A DNA stretch of 64,000 nucleotides from contig LQPU01000001.1 in the NCBI GenBank assembly GCA_002101905.1, positions 62,001 through 126,000 on the forward strand, read 5' to 3'. Made by a program: the position numbers and the translations under genes. Below, in pieces: positions 16,852 to 24,170 of the stretch. The notes under the pieces were generated by a model. It worked only from the letters and a program-made list of their open reading frames with translations, was not told the DNA's origin and searched no databases. The stretch is from Mycobacterium shimoidei (lineage in GTDB: Bacteria > Actinomycetota > Actinomycetes > Mycobacteriales > Mycobacteriaceae). Position 1 is the first letter of the stretch; the number at the start of each line of letters is the position of its first letter.

Positions 16852-16864
16852 TTGGCTGTTTCTC

Positions 16865-17101
16865 ATGAACAGTTGTGACGTTGCGCTCGACCCTGAATCG
16901 CGCGAGCGCGGGACGTGGGTGGGTCGGCTGGCCGTGCTCAAGTCGCGCGACGTGCCCGACGACGACCCGCGAGTGGTCGAGTGCCGCCAAGCGTTGGCGT
17001 ACTACCGAGTGCGCCGTGCGGTCGCTGCCGAGACCGGCCAGCTCAGCAGAGCCGGAGCCGACCGCCTCAGGGTCCAATTGCGTGAGGCGGTGGCTCAGTG
17101 A
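16865..17101 (+). CDS. Small basic hypothetical protein
   Basis: A 78-aa protein: MNSCDVALDPESRERGTWVG ... LSRAGADRLRVQLREAVAQ. It is Arg/Ala-rich and helical, with a C-terminal amphipathic helix. No family recognised. It couples to the next gene by a GTGA overlap at 17098. The frame is open back to 16802, but that extension overlaps the 12-mer and lacks a ribosome site. Confidence 0.55.
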   Translation: MNSCDVALDPESRERGTWVGRLAVLKSRDVPDDDPRVVECRQALAYYRVRRAVAAETGQLSRAGADRLRVQLREAVAQ

Positions 17102-17766
17102 ACGTCATGGCCCGCAACAACACCCCCGCCGCCCGCGAGGCTCGGCGTCCGCGACGCGCGCCGGTCTACACCCAGGCCGAGCTACGCCAGCGCCGACGGA
17201 CCGGCCTGCTGCACACCTACGGCGGACAGTGGTCCCTGACAGCAGAGGTCGCCGCGATCTGCGATCCGCTGGCCCAGCGCGTCACCGCCACGCCCAACCC
17301 GGCGGGCTACTGGCGGTCGGTCGATGACGTCGCCCTGGCCGTCCACGGCCTGGTCCATACGGTGGTCGGGTTGCTGGCCGAGGCCGACGCTCAGCGCCGG
17401 ACCCGCCACCTCGGCGTCGATGTCCGTGGCCGGTCGATCCGCGCCCTGGTCGATCTGGCCGAGCGCCCCAAGCTGCCCGAGATCGGCGACGACGCGCTGA
17501 CGGCGGGCACCTGGCCCGCGACGCTGACGCTGCTGGCCGAGCCGTACTCCGCCGAGCTGGCCGAGTTGCTAGACAACGCACTGACCACGGCGGTGTCCGA
17601 CCGGCTGCGGGCGGCGCTGCGCGAGGTTGACCTAGCCGCGCTGGCGCTGGAGCGCCGCCTGGACCGCGACGAGCACGCCCGCGCCGCCAAGCCCACCAAG
17701 ACCGTCCCGACCGCGACCGACCAGGCACGCGCCGAGCTGGCCGCGCTCGGCATCACCACCGACTGA
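17098..17766 (+). CDS. Hypothetical element protein
   Basis: A 222-aa protein starting with a GTG that overlaps the previous stop. The N-terminus is basic (RNNTPAAREARRPRRAP), the centre is helical and Leu/Ala-rich (VALAVHGLVHTVVGLLAEADAQRR), and the C-terminus is a long charged helix (LALERRLDRDEHARAAK). No catalytic motif seen and the family is not recognised. Its place directly before the candidate structural protein and in the same operon would fit a scaffold or assembly role, but this is only a suggestion. Confidence 0.6.
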   Translation: MNVMARNNTPAAREARRPRRAPVYTQAELRQRRRTGLLHTYGGQWSLTAEVAAICDPLAQRVTATPNPAGYWRSVDDVALAVHGLVHTVVGLLAEADAQRRTRHLGVDVRGRSIRALVDLAERPKLPEIGDDALTAGTWPATLTLLAEPYSAELAELLDNALTTAVSDRLRAALREVDLAALALERRLDRDEHARAAKPTKTVPTATDQARAELAALGITTD

Positions 17767-17784
17767 CCGAGAGGACCAAGCACC

Positions 17785-18585
17785 ATGACCGCTCCAGTGA
17801 CCACCTACACCGAGCCCTTGCCCATCCACTTCGAGACACCGCTGGTCAACCCGTCACCCGGCGGGCTGTACCCGGCCACCACCTGGACCGAGGAGGGCGA
17901 CGGCCCAACCCGCTGGCTGAGCGGAGGCGTGGAAGTCCGAGGCCAGAACTACTCCGACGGGCAGGCTTCCGGCATCTGGGACGCGCCGTGGTGTGAGCCG
18001 CCCGCCCTCGACGGCCCACGCAAGGAGGGCGAGCGCCAGGGCATCCTCGACATCTTCGAGCCGGTCACCGTCTGGGCCTACGACGAGTGCGACCTGACCG
18101 CGCCGAGCCGGGCCGAGGTCCAGGCCCGCGCCGCCCAGATTCTCCGTCTGGAGGAACAGCCCGCCGTCGAGCGCGAGTTCGCCGCCCGGCTGCTGCTCGA
18201 CGCCGCCGACCTGGGTCCGGTCCAGACCGTCGCCGACGTGACCGCCGCTATCGGCGCGCTGGAGGCGGCGATGGCCACGACCAACACGCTGGGCTACCTC
18301 CACCTCGGGACGCAGTGGGCAGCGGCGCTGTGCGCGGCTCACCTGGTCAGCCGCACCGGCACCGGGTGGGTCACGCCGATGGGTCATCGGTTGATCCTGG
18401 GCGGCGGGTACATCGAGGGCCTCGGCGACACCCTCGTGGCGACCAGCGCGCCGTTCGGCTGGCGGTCATCGGTTCAGGTCCGGGAGGCCCTGGACGAGCG
18501 CCACAACACCTACGCCGCCGTGGCCGAACGGTCGGTCGTGATCGGGTACGAGGCGGTCATCGCGGCGGTGGAGATCACGCCATGA
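17785..18585 (+). CDS. Unknown element protein, possible capsid-like structural protein
   Basis: A 266-aa protein with a good ribosome site (GAGAGGACC). The second half has a pattern I associate with actinophage head proteins: a helical spine (residues about 150-190) followed by GHRLILGGGYIEGLGDTLVATSAPFGWR and a final AAVAERSVVIGYEAVIAAV strand, similar to the ATGP...AER endings of some HK97-fold capsids. The N-terminus (PLPIHFETPLVNPSPGGLYPAT) is not signal-like. No enzyme motif is present. The next gene overlaps by ATGA. The capsid reading is weak and needs structure-based comparison. Confidence 0.4.
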   Translation: MTAPVTTYTEPLPIHFETPLVNPSPGGLYPATTWTEEGDGPTRWLSGGVEVRGQNYSDGQASGIWDAPWCEPPALDGPRKEGERQGILDIFEPVTVWAYDECDLTAPSRAEVQARAAQILRLEEQPAVEREFAARLLLDAADLGPVQTVADVTAAIGALEAAMATTNTLGYLHLGTQWAAALCAAHLVSRTGTGWVTPMGHRLILGGGYIEGLGDTLVATSAPFGWRSSVQVREALDERHNTYAAVAERSVVIGYEAVIAAVEITP

Positions 18586-18899
18586 CCGCCGCCGCCCCCG
18601 ACACCTACGAGGCCGACGCCGACCCTCTCGGCGTCTGCTGGGACTGCGGCGGGCCGTGCCTGACCTACAAGGGCTCGGTTCACGGGTGGCGGTGCACGGC
18701 CTGCGTTGACCGCTACCTCGACGCCAGCGCCGCCAAGGCCGAGGCCCGCGAACGAGCCAGGCAAGCGCGGAAGGTCCGCGCCGCATGGGATCACCCTTCC
18801 AACGCCCAGACTCCCGTCACTGCGAACAGTCAGTGCCGGGACGGCGGTGCCCCGAGTTATGTACCGACCGCCGCCCCGGCGCTGGCTCCGATCCCGTGA
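18582..18899 (+). CDS. Small zinc-finger-like protein
   Basis: A 105-aa protein coupled by ATGA to the preceding gene. CWDCGGPC and RCTAC (about residues 19-42) make a Cys4 zinc-binding pattern, followed by a basic helix (KAEARERARQARKVRAAW) and a Pro/Ala-rich tail. Function unknown; a DNA- or protein-binding adaptor is plausible. Confidence 0.6.
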   Translation: MTAAAPDTYEADADPLGVCWDCGGPCLTYKGSVHGWRCTACVDRYLDASAAKAEARERARQARKVRAAWDHPSNAQTPVTANSQCRDGGAPSYVPTAAPALAPIP

Positions 18900-18939
18900 T
18901 CACTAAGTCATCACCAACTACCGAACCGGAAGGACACCC

Positions 18940-19506
18940 ATGACCAAGCGCGCGCTGACCCTGGCTGACATCACCGCCCATGAGCGCGAGCACCTGGAGC
19001 TGTGCGTCCATGAGGCTGGCCACGCCGTGGCAGCGGTGGCCCTCGGCGGCGCGATCCGCAACGCGGTGGTCACCCGCAGCCGCGTGACCGGCGTCCAAGG
19101 CTTGACCACCCTCATGCCCGACGACTTACCCGTGGGCCGCGAGCCTGAGATCGCCTACGCCGGGCCTTGGGCACAAGCGCGCTGGCGGGCTGGTCGCCGC
19201 CCGACCCAACGGGCCATGTACGCGCTGTTCGACGGCGGCGGGCGCGGCGACTGCGGCGTCCTGACCGCCGCCGGAGGCACCCACCTCGGCCACTCGGTCA
19301 CGCCGCTGGTGGAACGGTGCTGGCCCGCCGTGATCCGCGTGGCCCAGCAGCTCCACCGGGCCGGAGAGGTGACTCAGGCCGACGTCGTGGCGGCGCTCGG
19401 CATCACCGACGGCGGCGGGCGGACCAGCTCCCAGCTCGCCGGGCTTCGATCCGGTTGCCGGTCGGTGCCGCCGATGACCTCGAAGCGGCGGGCTGTGCCC
19501 GCCTGA
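18940..19506 (+). CDS. Stand-alone FtsH-like (M41-type) metallopeptidase domain
   Basis: A 188-aa protein whose residues 22-35 read CVHEAGHAVAAVAL, the HExxH zinc motif in the exact form used by FtsH proteases, followed by GPWAQARWRAG (helix after the second strand) and FDGGGRGDCGVL, which could supply the third metal ligand. There is no AAA+ domain and no membrane segment, unlike cellular FtsH. Similar short proteins occur in actinophages and integrated elements, where their role is not established; regulated cleavage of an element repressor is possible. The ATG at 18940 follows GGAAGGAC. Confidence 0.7.
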   Translation: MTKRALTLADITAHEREHLELCVHEAGHAVAAVALGGAIRNAVVTRSRVTGVQGLTTLMPDDLPVGREPEIAYAGPWAQARWRAGRRPTQRAMYALFDGGGRGDCGVLTAAGGTHLGHSVTPLVERCWPAVIRVAQQLHRAGEVTQADVVAALGITDGGGRTSSQLAGLRSGCRSVPPMTSKRRAVPA

Positions 19507-19592
19507 CACTCGCGGTCACCGTGCCGAGCCTCGGCGGCGCGGTGACCGGGCAACCAACGACAACACCAACGACACCACCGAGGGAGAACACC

Positions 19593-19877
19593 ATGACCGT
19601 CGTGGCCACCACCGACAACCACCCCGACCGCCGCCGCTTCCAATTCCTTGACGACTACTGCCCGCGCTGCAACCCAGCTGGGCATTACGCCGACCGCCGG
19701 GTCCGCTTGGCCACCCTGACCGAACCGACGAGCCTCATCTGGCACGGCGGCAAGCGCGTGATCTGCCGATACGAGTGCCACCGCTGCGGCCACCAGTGGC
19801 GGCGCGCCGACCTCTGGACCGCCGAGGAGGCCGGGTGCGACACGAACCACCAGAAGCATCAACGGAAGGCCGCGTGA
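19593..19877 (+). CDS. Small zinc-ribbon protein
   Basis: A 94-aa protein with two Cys pairs, YCPRCNPAGHY and YECHRCGHQWRRADLW, that together form a typical zinc ribbon. It has a GGGAGAACACC ribosome site and overlaps terminase by GTGA (19874). The second half resembles the CxxCG-H-W ends of transcription- and DNA-binding ribbons. A nucleic-acid-binding partner of terminase is possible but unproven. Confidence 0.65.
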   Translation: MTVVATTDNHPDRRRFQFLDDYCPRCNPAGHYADRRVRLATLTEPTSLIWHGGKRVICRYECHRCGHQWRRADLWTAEEAGCDTNHQKHQRKAA

Positions 19878-21388
19878 CCACAATGACCGACCTGACCGCG
19901 TTCACCGCCGCCCGCGCTCTGGGTGCGACGGCCAGAAGGCGGCAAGTGCCTTCCACGCCCGCCGAGCTGGCGCGGCGGCTGGACTCGAAATTCGTTGTCA
20001 CGCCGACCATTCGGCTCTTATCGGACATCGCCGTGCGGTCGGTGACCGAGCCCGACCAGCGCGACATCGTGACCACGCCGCCGCGCACCGGCAAGTCCCG
20101 GCTACTGGCGGTTTGGACGGTGGTATGGGCGCTCATGCGCGACCCCGACCTCCAGATCGTGCTGGTCAGCTACAGCGACGAGCTGGCCCAGGCGCACAGC
20201 CGCGAGGCTCGGCAGCTCATCAACGAGCACGCCGACTACCTCGGTATCCGCCTGTCCCAGGACAAGACGGCGGTGGGTCGGTGGCGGGTGGACGGCCACG
20301 CGGGCGGGCTCCTGGCAACCGGCATCAACTCCGGCGTGACCGGGTTCGGCGCGGACCTGCTCATCGTGGACGATCCCGTCAAGGACGCCGCCGAGGCCGA
20401 CTCCGCCGCCCACCGCCGCCGCGTGATCACCGAGTACCGGAGCACCCTGGCCACGCGCGTCCATCCCGGTGGGAGCGTATTGCTGGTCATGACGAGATGG
20501 CACGAACGCGACTTGGCCGGAGAACTGCTCGACGCCGAGCCCGACGTGTGGACCCATACCAACGTGCCCGCCGTCGCGGAGACGGGCGTGCCCGACGCGC
20601 TGGGCCGACCGCTGGGCGTGGCGATGACCTCGGCGCTGGGGTTCACCGCTGAGCACTTCGCCGCCGCCCGGCGCACCTCCGGCGAGCGGGCCTGGTACGC
20701 GCTGTACGAGGGCGTGCCCTCGGCACCGGAGGGCGGTCTGGTCAAACGGGAATGGCTCGACCAGTGGCGGCTCCCCAGCGCCCCGCTGGGCACCGTTAAG
20801 ACCGTCGTCGGGGTTGACCCCTCCGACTCCGGCTCGGGCGACGCTTGCGGCGTTGTGGCCGCGAGCCTGACCGCCGACGGCGTGGTGGCGGTGATCGCCG
20901 ACGTGTCCGCGCCGATGACGTCGGACCAATGGGCAAGGGCCGCTGTCGATCTGGCGATGGACGTCGGCGCGTCGGAGATCGCTGTGGAGGGCTTCGCCGC
21001 CCGCGAAACCTACAAGCGGGTGGTCAACGACGCCCTGCGCCGGGCCAAGCTCAACCGGCCCATCCGCGTCACCACCTGGCCACCGAAGGGATCGGGCCGG
21101 GGCGGCGGTGACGCGCTGGCGCGGTCAGCGGCGCTGCTCCAGGGCCTTGAGACCGGCACCACTCGTATCGCCGGGCACCTGCCCGGGTTGGAGGGCTCGG
21201 CGGTCACCTGGCAGGCCGGTCAGCACCAACCCGACGCCTTGGCCGCGCTGGTCGTCGCCCATGACGTCCTGGCCCACTCGCTCGGGGGACAGGTCCACTT
21301 CGTCAGCCCGCTCGACACCGCGCGCCGCGCCCGCGAGGGTCTGATACCTCCGCCGCCGCCCTGGATGACCAGGCGGATAGGGCGCTGA
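19874..21388 (+). CDS. Phage terminase large subunit
   Basis: A 504-aa TerL. The ATPase domain shows the Walker A region TTPPRTGKSRLLA (about residues 72-84), Walker B ADLLIVDDPVKDA, and the coupling segment LLVMTRWHERDLAGELL that is typical of this family. The C-terminal RNase-H-like nuclease domain starts with VVGVDPSDSGSGDACG and continues to the EIAVEGFAARETYKR strand with acidic residues. It would cut and pump DNA into a prohead. It is the last gene of the element and both domains are intact. No portal gene accompanies it. The GTG at 19874 overlaps the previous stop; an ATG at 19883 is the alternative. Confidence 0.92.
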   Translation: MTTMTDLTAFTAARALGATARRRQVPSTPAELARRLDSKFVVTPTIRLLSDIAVRSVTEPDQRDIVTTPPRTGKSRLLAVWTVVWALMRDPDLQIVLVSYSDELAQAHSREARQLINEHADYLGIRLSQDKTAVGRWRVDGHAGGLLATGINSGVTGFGADLLIVDDPVKDAAEADSAAHRRRVITEYRSTLATRVHPGGSVLLVMTRWHERDLAGELLDAEPDVWTHTNVPAVAETGVPDALGRPLGVAMTSALGFTAEHFAAARRTSGERAWYALYEGVPSAPEGGLVKREWLDQWRLPSAPLGTVKTVVGVDPSDSGSGDACGVVAASLTADGVVAVIADVSAPMTSDQWARAAVDLAMDVGASEIAVEGFAARETYKRVVNDALRRAKLNRPIRVTTWPPKGSGRGGGDALARSAALLQGLETGTTRIAGHLPGLEGSAVTWQAGQHQPDALAALVVAHDVLAHSLGGQVHFVSPLDTARRAREGLIPPPPPWMTRRIGR

Positions 21389-21401
21389 GCAGCCACGATC
21401 T

Positions 21402-21428
21402 AATAGGGCTATAAACGACAAATAACCA
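21402..21428 (+). other. attR: right integration junction with attP arm
   Basis: AATAGGGCTATAA (21402-21414) is the inverted partner of the arm at 5822-5834. Ten bases further on comes the core ACCA (21425-21428), after which the HNH gene resumes. The spacing from arm to core (10 bp here, 12 bp on the left) is nearly symmetrical, as expected for a serine-integrase attP. Confidence 0.75.
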
Positions 21429-21771
21429 CCTCAAACGGCCGCTGTACCTGGGCCGGCAAAAACGCATCGCCACCGCCGACCAACGACTGATCTGCTACGC
21501 CCGCGATCGCGGCTGCACCCGCCCCAACTGCCTAGTCCCCGGATACCGCTGCGAAGTCCACCACTCACCGGACTGGGCCCACGGCGGACGCACCGACGCC
21601 GACAAACTGCACTTCACCTGCGGCGGCGACCACGGTATGACCAGCCGCGGCGAGTTGCACACCGTGGTCATGGACAACGGGCGACTCGGCTGGACCGACG
21701 GCACCGGCCCCCCACAAACCAACCACGCCCACCACCCCGACGAACTCCTACGCGAAGAACCCGACCCCTAG
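21425..21771 (+). pseudogene. REP13E12-type HNH endonuclease, 3' part
   Basis: The frame resumes with HLKRPLYLGRQKRIATADQR and continues through CARDRGCTRPNCLVPGYRCEV (Cys zinc site) and VHHSPDWAHGG, the HNH motif, to a stop at 21771. It has no start of its own and is the missing C-terminal half of the gene at 4785. The stop overlaps the convergent stop of the Rv3369-like gene by four bases. Excision of the element would restore a complete gene, so this is an interrupted rather than a decayed gene. Confidence 0.92.
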
Positions 21772-22178
21772 GCCGTCGGCGTCGTCCATACCTTGTCGAT
21801 GCTGATCTTCAGCCGGGTGCTGTAGCTGGCGATCGCTTCGGTGAGACCGAACCGTTCGGCGTCCTCGCGGTATTTCCTCCAGTACGGCTCGTCGTCACGG
21901 CCGTCCACGTTCGTCGCGTCCACCCGTGCGGTGCCGCCGACGACGATGATGCCGCCGCCATTGCCGTCGGAATCCAGATTCAGGCTGACGAGCGGACGCG
22001 CTTTGATGTGCGCGACCTTAGCCGCCTGCGGCATGGAATACACCGACAACTCGCTGCCGTCGAAGTAGAACCACACCAGACGGGGCACGGGAAGTCCGGA
22101 TTTCGCCACGGTGGTAAGCCACGCGTAATGGTCGGACGTGAGCCTGCTGGAAACTTCTTGTGTCAGTTCGACGCTCAT
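21768..22178 (-). CDS. F420-binding pyridoxamine-5'-phosphate-oxidase-like protein (Rv3369 family)
   Basis: A 136-aa split-barrel protein: YAWLTTVAKSGLPVPRLVWFYFDGSELSVYS gives the first barrel strands and the middle GGIIVVGGTARVD the later ones. Length and motifs match the Rv3369 family of F420H2- or flavin-dependent small reductases. Its place next to dnaE2 (after removal of the inserted DNA) and divergent from the nitroreductase matches M. tuberculosis order. The start at 22178 leaves 23 bp to the divergent neighbour, so the two promoters overlap. Confidence 0.85.
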   Translation of the reverse strand: MSVELTQEVSSRLTSDHYAWLTTVAKSGLPVPRLVWFYFDGSELSVYSMPQAAKVAHIKARPLVSLNLDSDGNGGGIIVVGGTARVDATNVDGRDDEPYWRKYREDAERFGLTEAIASYSTRLKISIDKVWTTPTA

Positions 22179-22201
22179 GGAGTCGAATGTAGTCTGCGCA
22201 C

Positions 22202-22846
22202 ATGACTCTGAATTTGTCCGTCGACGAAGTCCTCACCACCACCCGATCCGTTCGTAAACGCCTCGATCTCGAAAAACCCGTCGGCCGTGACGTGTTGATG
22301 GAATGCCTCGAGCTGGCGTTGCAAGCGCCCACGGGGTCCAATTCCCAAGGCTGGCAATGGGTGTTCGTCGAGGACGCCGACAAGAAGAAGGCACTCGCCG
22401 ACATCTATTACGGCAACGCCAAGCCCTACCTCGATTCGGCCGCAACCGAGTACCCCGAAGGCGACATCCGCGGTGAGCGGATGCCGTCCGTCCGTAATTC
22501 GGCGATGTATCTCGCCGAGCACATGCACGAGGTTCCGGTGTTGATGATTCCGTGCCTCGAAGGCCGGGCGGAGAAACAACCGATGGGCGGGGTGTCGTTC
22601 TGGGCGTCGCTTTTCCCGGCGGTCTGGAGCTTTTGCCTGGCACTGCGGTCGCGGGGGCTCGGCTCGTGCTGGACCACGCTGCACCTGTTGCGCGACGGCG
22701 AAAAGCAAGCCGCCGAAGTACTGGGAATTCCGTACGAGGAGTACAGCCAGGGTGGGCTATTCCCGATCGCCTACACCAAGGGCACTGACTTCAAGCCCGC
22801 CAAGCGGCTGCCCGCCGAACAGCTGACCCACTGGAACAGCTGGTGA
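22202..22846 (+). CDS. Nitroreductase family protein (Rv3368c-like)
   Basis: A 214-aa FMN-dependent nitroreductase-type protein. The N-terminal TTRSVRKRL is the FMN-phosphate-binding segment, ALQAPTGSNSQGWQWVFV is the characteristic second motif, and GLGSCWTTLHL and EEYSQGGLFPIAYTKG complete the fold. These dimers reduce nitro compounds or quinones with NAD(P)H; the substrate is unknown. It is divergent from the F420-type protein at 21768, the same pairing as in M. tuberculosis. Confidence 0.88.
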   Translation: MTLNLSVDEVLTTTRSVRKRLDLEKPVGRDVLMECLELALQAPTGSNSQGWQWVFVEDADKKKALADIYYGNAKPYLDSAATEYPEGDIRGERMPSVRNSAMYLAEHMHEVPVLMIPCLEGRAEKQPMGGVSFWASLFPAVWSFCLALRSRGLGSCWTTLHLLRDGEKQAAEVLGIPYEEYSQGGLFPIAYTKGTDFKPAKRLPAEQLTHWNSW

Positions 22847-22847
22847 T

Positions 22848-23312
22848 CTAGACCGCTCCGCGGAACCCGTGCTGCCGCCATGCCTCATATACGGCGATCG
22901 CGGCGGCGTTGGACAAATTCAGCGACCGCCGCCCCGCCAACATGGGAATGCGGACCTGCTTGGTGATGTGCGGGTCTGCCAGTACCTGCGCGTCCAGGCC
23001 GGATGGCTCCGGGCCGAACATCAACACGTCGCCGGCCTGATAGGCCACCTCGGTGAACACCGTCGTGGCGTGGGCCGTGAATGCGAAGATCCGCCGCGGT
23101 CCCAGCGCTGCCCACGCATCGTCCAGCGACACGTGGACGGTGACCGATGCCAGGTCGTGGTAGTCCAACCCGGCCCGGCGCAGTTTGGGTTCGGACAGGT
23201 CGAAGCCCAGCGGTTCCACCAGGTGCAGTTCGGCGCCGGTGGCCGCCGCGGTCCGGATCGCATTGCCCGTGTTGGGAGCGATGCGCGGTGAGTAGAACAT
23301 CACCTTGAACAC
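22848..23312 (-). CDS. trmL: tRNA (cytidine/uridine-34 2'-O)-methyltransferase, SpoU family
   Basis: A 154-aa SPOUT protein. Motif 1 is PRIAPNTGNAIRTAAATG, motif 2 is LMFGPEPSGL and motif 3 is IPMLAGRRSLNLSNAAAIAVYEAW, which together form the trefoil knot that binds SAM. Size and motifs match TrmL (YibK), which methylates the wobble ribose of tRNA-Leu; it corresponds to Rv3366 (spoU). It ends one base after the nitroreductase stop (convergent). Confidence 0.9.
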   Translation of the reverse strand: MFKVMFYSPRIAPNTGNAIRTAAATGAELHLVEPLGFDLSEPKLRRAGLDYHDLASVTVHVSLDDAWAALGPRRIFAFTAHATTVFTEVAYQAGDVLMFGPEPSGLDAQVLADPHITKQVRIPMLAGRRSLNLSNAAAIAVYEAWRQHGFRGAV

Positions 23313-23356
23313 AACACGTCATCCTGCCCGGCGTCCTCGGTCGCGATAATGGGCGG

Positions 23357-23968
23357 ATGGTCGAGCAGAGCCTGTGGATGAAGAAAGTGGCGGCTGATCC
23401 CGGGCATTCGCACTGGTACATCGAACGCTTCCGCTCCATGGCGCGCGCCGGCGACGATTTGGCCGGCGAGGCTCGCCTCGTCGACGCGATTGCGCCCCGG
23501 CATGCGCGGATCCTCGACGCCGGCTGCGGGCCCGGCCGGCTGGGCGGGTACCTGACCGCAGCAGGCCACCAGGTGGTCGGTGTCGACGTCGACCCGGCGC
23601 TCATCGAGGCGGCCGAACAGGATCATCCAGGGCCGCGCTGGCTCGTCGGCGACCTCGCTGAGCTGGACTTGCCCGCCCGCGGCATCGCCGAACCGTTCGA
23701 CGTCATCGTGTCCGCCGGCAATGTGATGACATTCCTCGCCCCGAGTACCCGCGTCCAGGTGCTGTGTCGGCTGCGTGCTCACCTGGCTGCCGACGGTCGC
23801 GCGGTGATCGGCTTCGGCGCCGATCGTGGATACGCGTTCGAGCAGTTCTTAACCGACGCAGCCGACGCCGGTTTCGTGCCGGATCTGCTGCTGTCGACGT
23901 GGGATCTGCGGCCGTTCACCGATAACTCGAATTTCCTTGTCGCGCTTCTCCGGCCAGCTGCGACTTAA
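23357..23968 (+). CDS. Class I SAM-dependent methyltransferase
   Basis: A 203-aa protein with the SAM-binding motif ILDAGCGPGRLGGYL (about residues 52-66), then VVGVDVDPALIEAAEQ with the acidic residue that binds the ribose, and LVGDLAELDLPARG. The substrate cannot be told from sequence; small-molecule methylation is usual for this type. It is divergent from trmL with only 44 bp between them. The ATG at 23357 is chosen; Met8 is an alternative. Confidence 0.85.
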   Translation: MVEQSLWMKKVAADPGHSHWYIERFRSMARAGDDLAGEARLVDAIAPRHARILDAGCGPGRLGGYLTAAGHQVVGVDVDPALIEAAEQDHPGPRWLVGDLAELDLPARGIAEPFDVIVSAGNVMTFLAPSTRVQVLCRLRAHLAADGRAVIGFGADRGYAFEQFLTDAADAGFVPDLLLSTWDLRPFTDNSNFLVALLRPAAT

Positions 23969-24170
23969 ACCACAGCGGTGATCGGTGCGGTTGTCCGCCG
24001 CCAGTTTGCTCAGCTATCCTGTCGCCCGTCCGGAAGGTATCCGGCGAACTCTGTCTGTTCAGTAAGAATTGTGGTCAGCGTGACAGCAGGCTGTCATACT
24101 CGTCGAATTGCCAGGCGTGTACCGCTCGTCCGTCTCCAATCGGGGGCGGGTGCAATCAGCAGGAAGTCTC

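Larger units (their letters stand above)
5806..21428 (+). mobile_element. 15.6-kb serine-integrase element (phiRv1-like phage satellite) inside a REP13E12 gene
   Basis: The element is delimited by a 4-bp ACCA core at both junctions and contains, in order: large serine integrase, two Xis-like HTH proteins, a prim-pol/ATPase, an iteron/AT-rich region, a TerS-like HTH gene, small unknown genes, a small serine recombinase, a vsr-methyltransferase-endonuclease cassette, unknown genes, an FtsH-like HEAGH protein and a large terminase. No portal, protease or tail genes are visible and no holin or lysin. Integration site, integrase class and replication gene recall phiRv1, but the content differs. 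Almost all genes run in one direction; vsr and the endonuclease are the exceptions. The combination of packaging genes without tail genes suggests a satellite that borrows virions from a helper phage. Confidence 0.88.

Noticed and set aside
16802..16864. N-terminal extension of the 78-aa protein at 16865
   Set aside because: It would run through the repeated 12-mer and has no ribosome site before it.
5806..21428. A conjugative ICE or insertion sequence
   Set aside because: No relaxase, FtsK/TraB-like protein or type IV genes, no DDE transposase and no terminal inverted repeats at the ends; serine integrase and terminase indicate a phage-related element.
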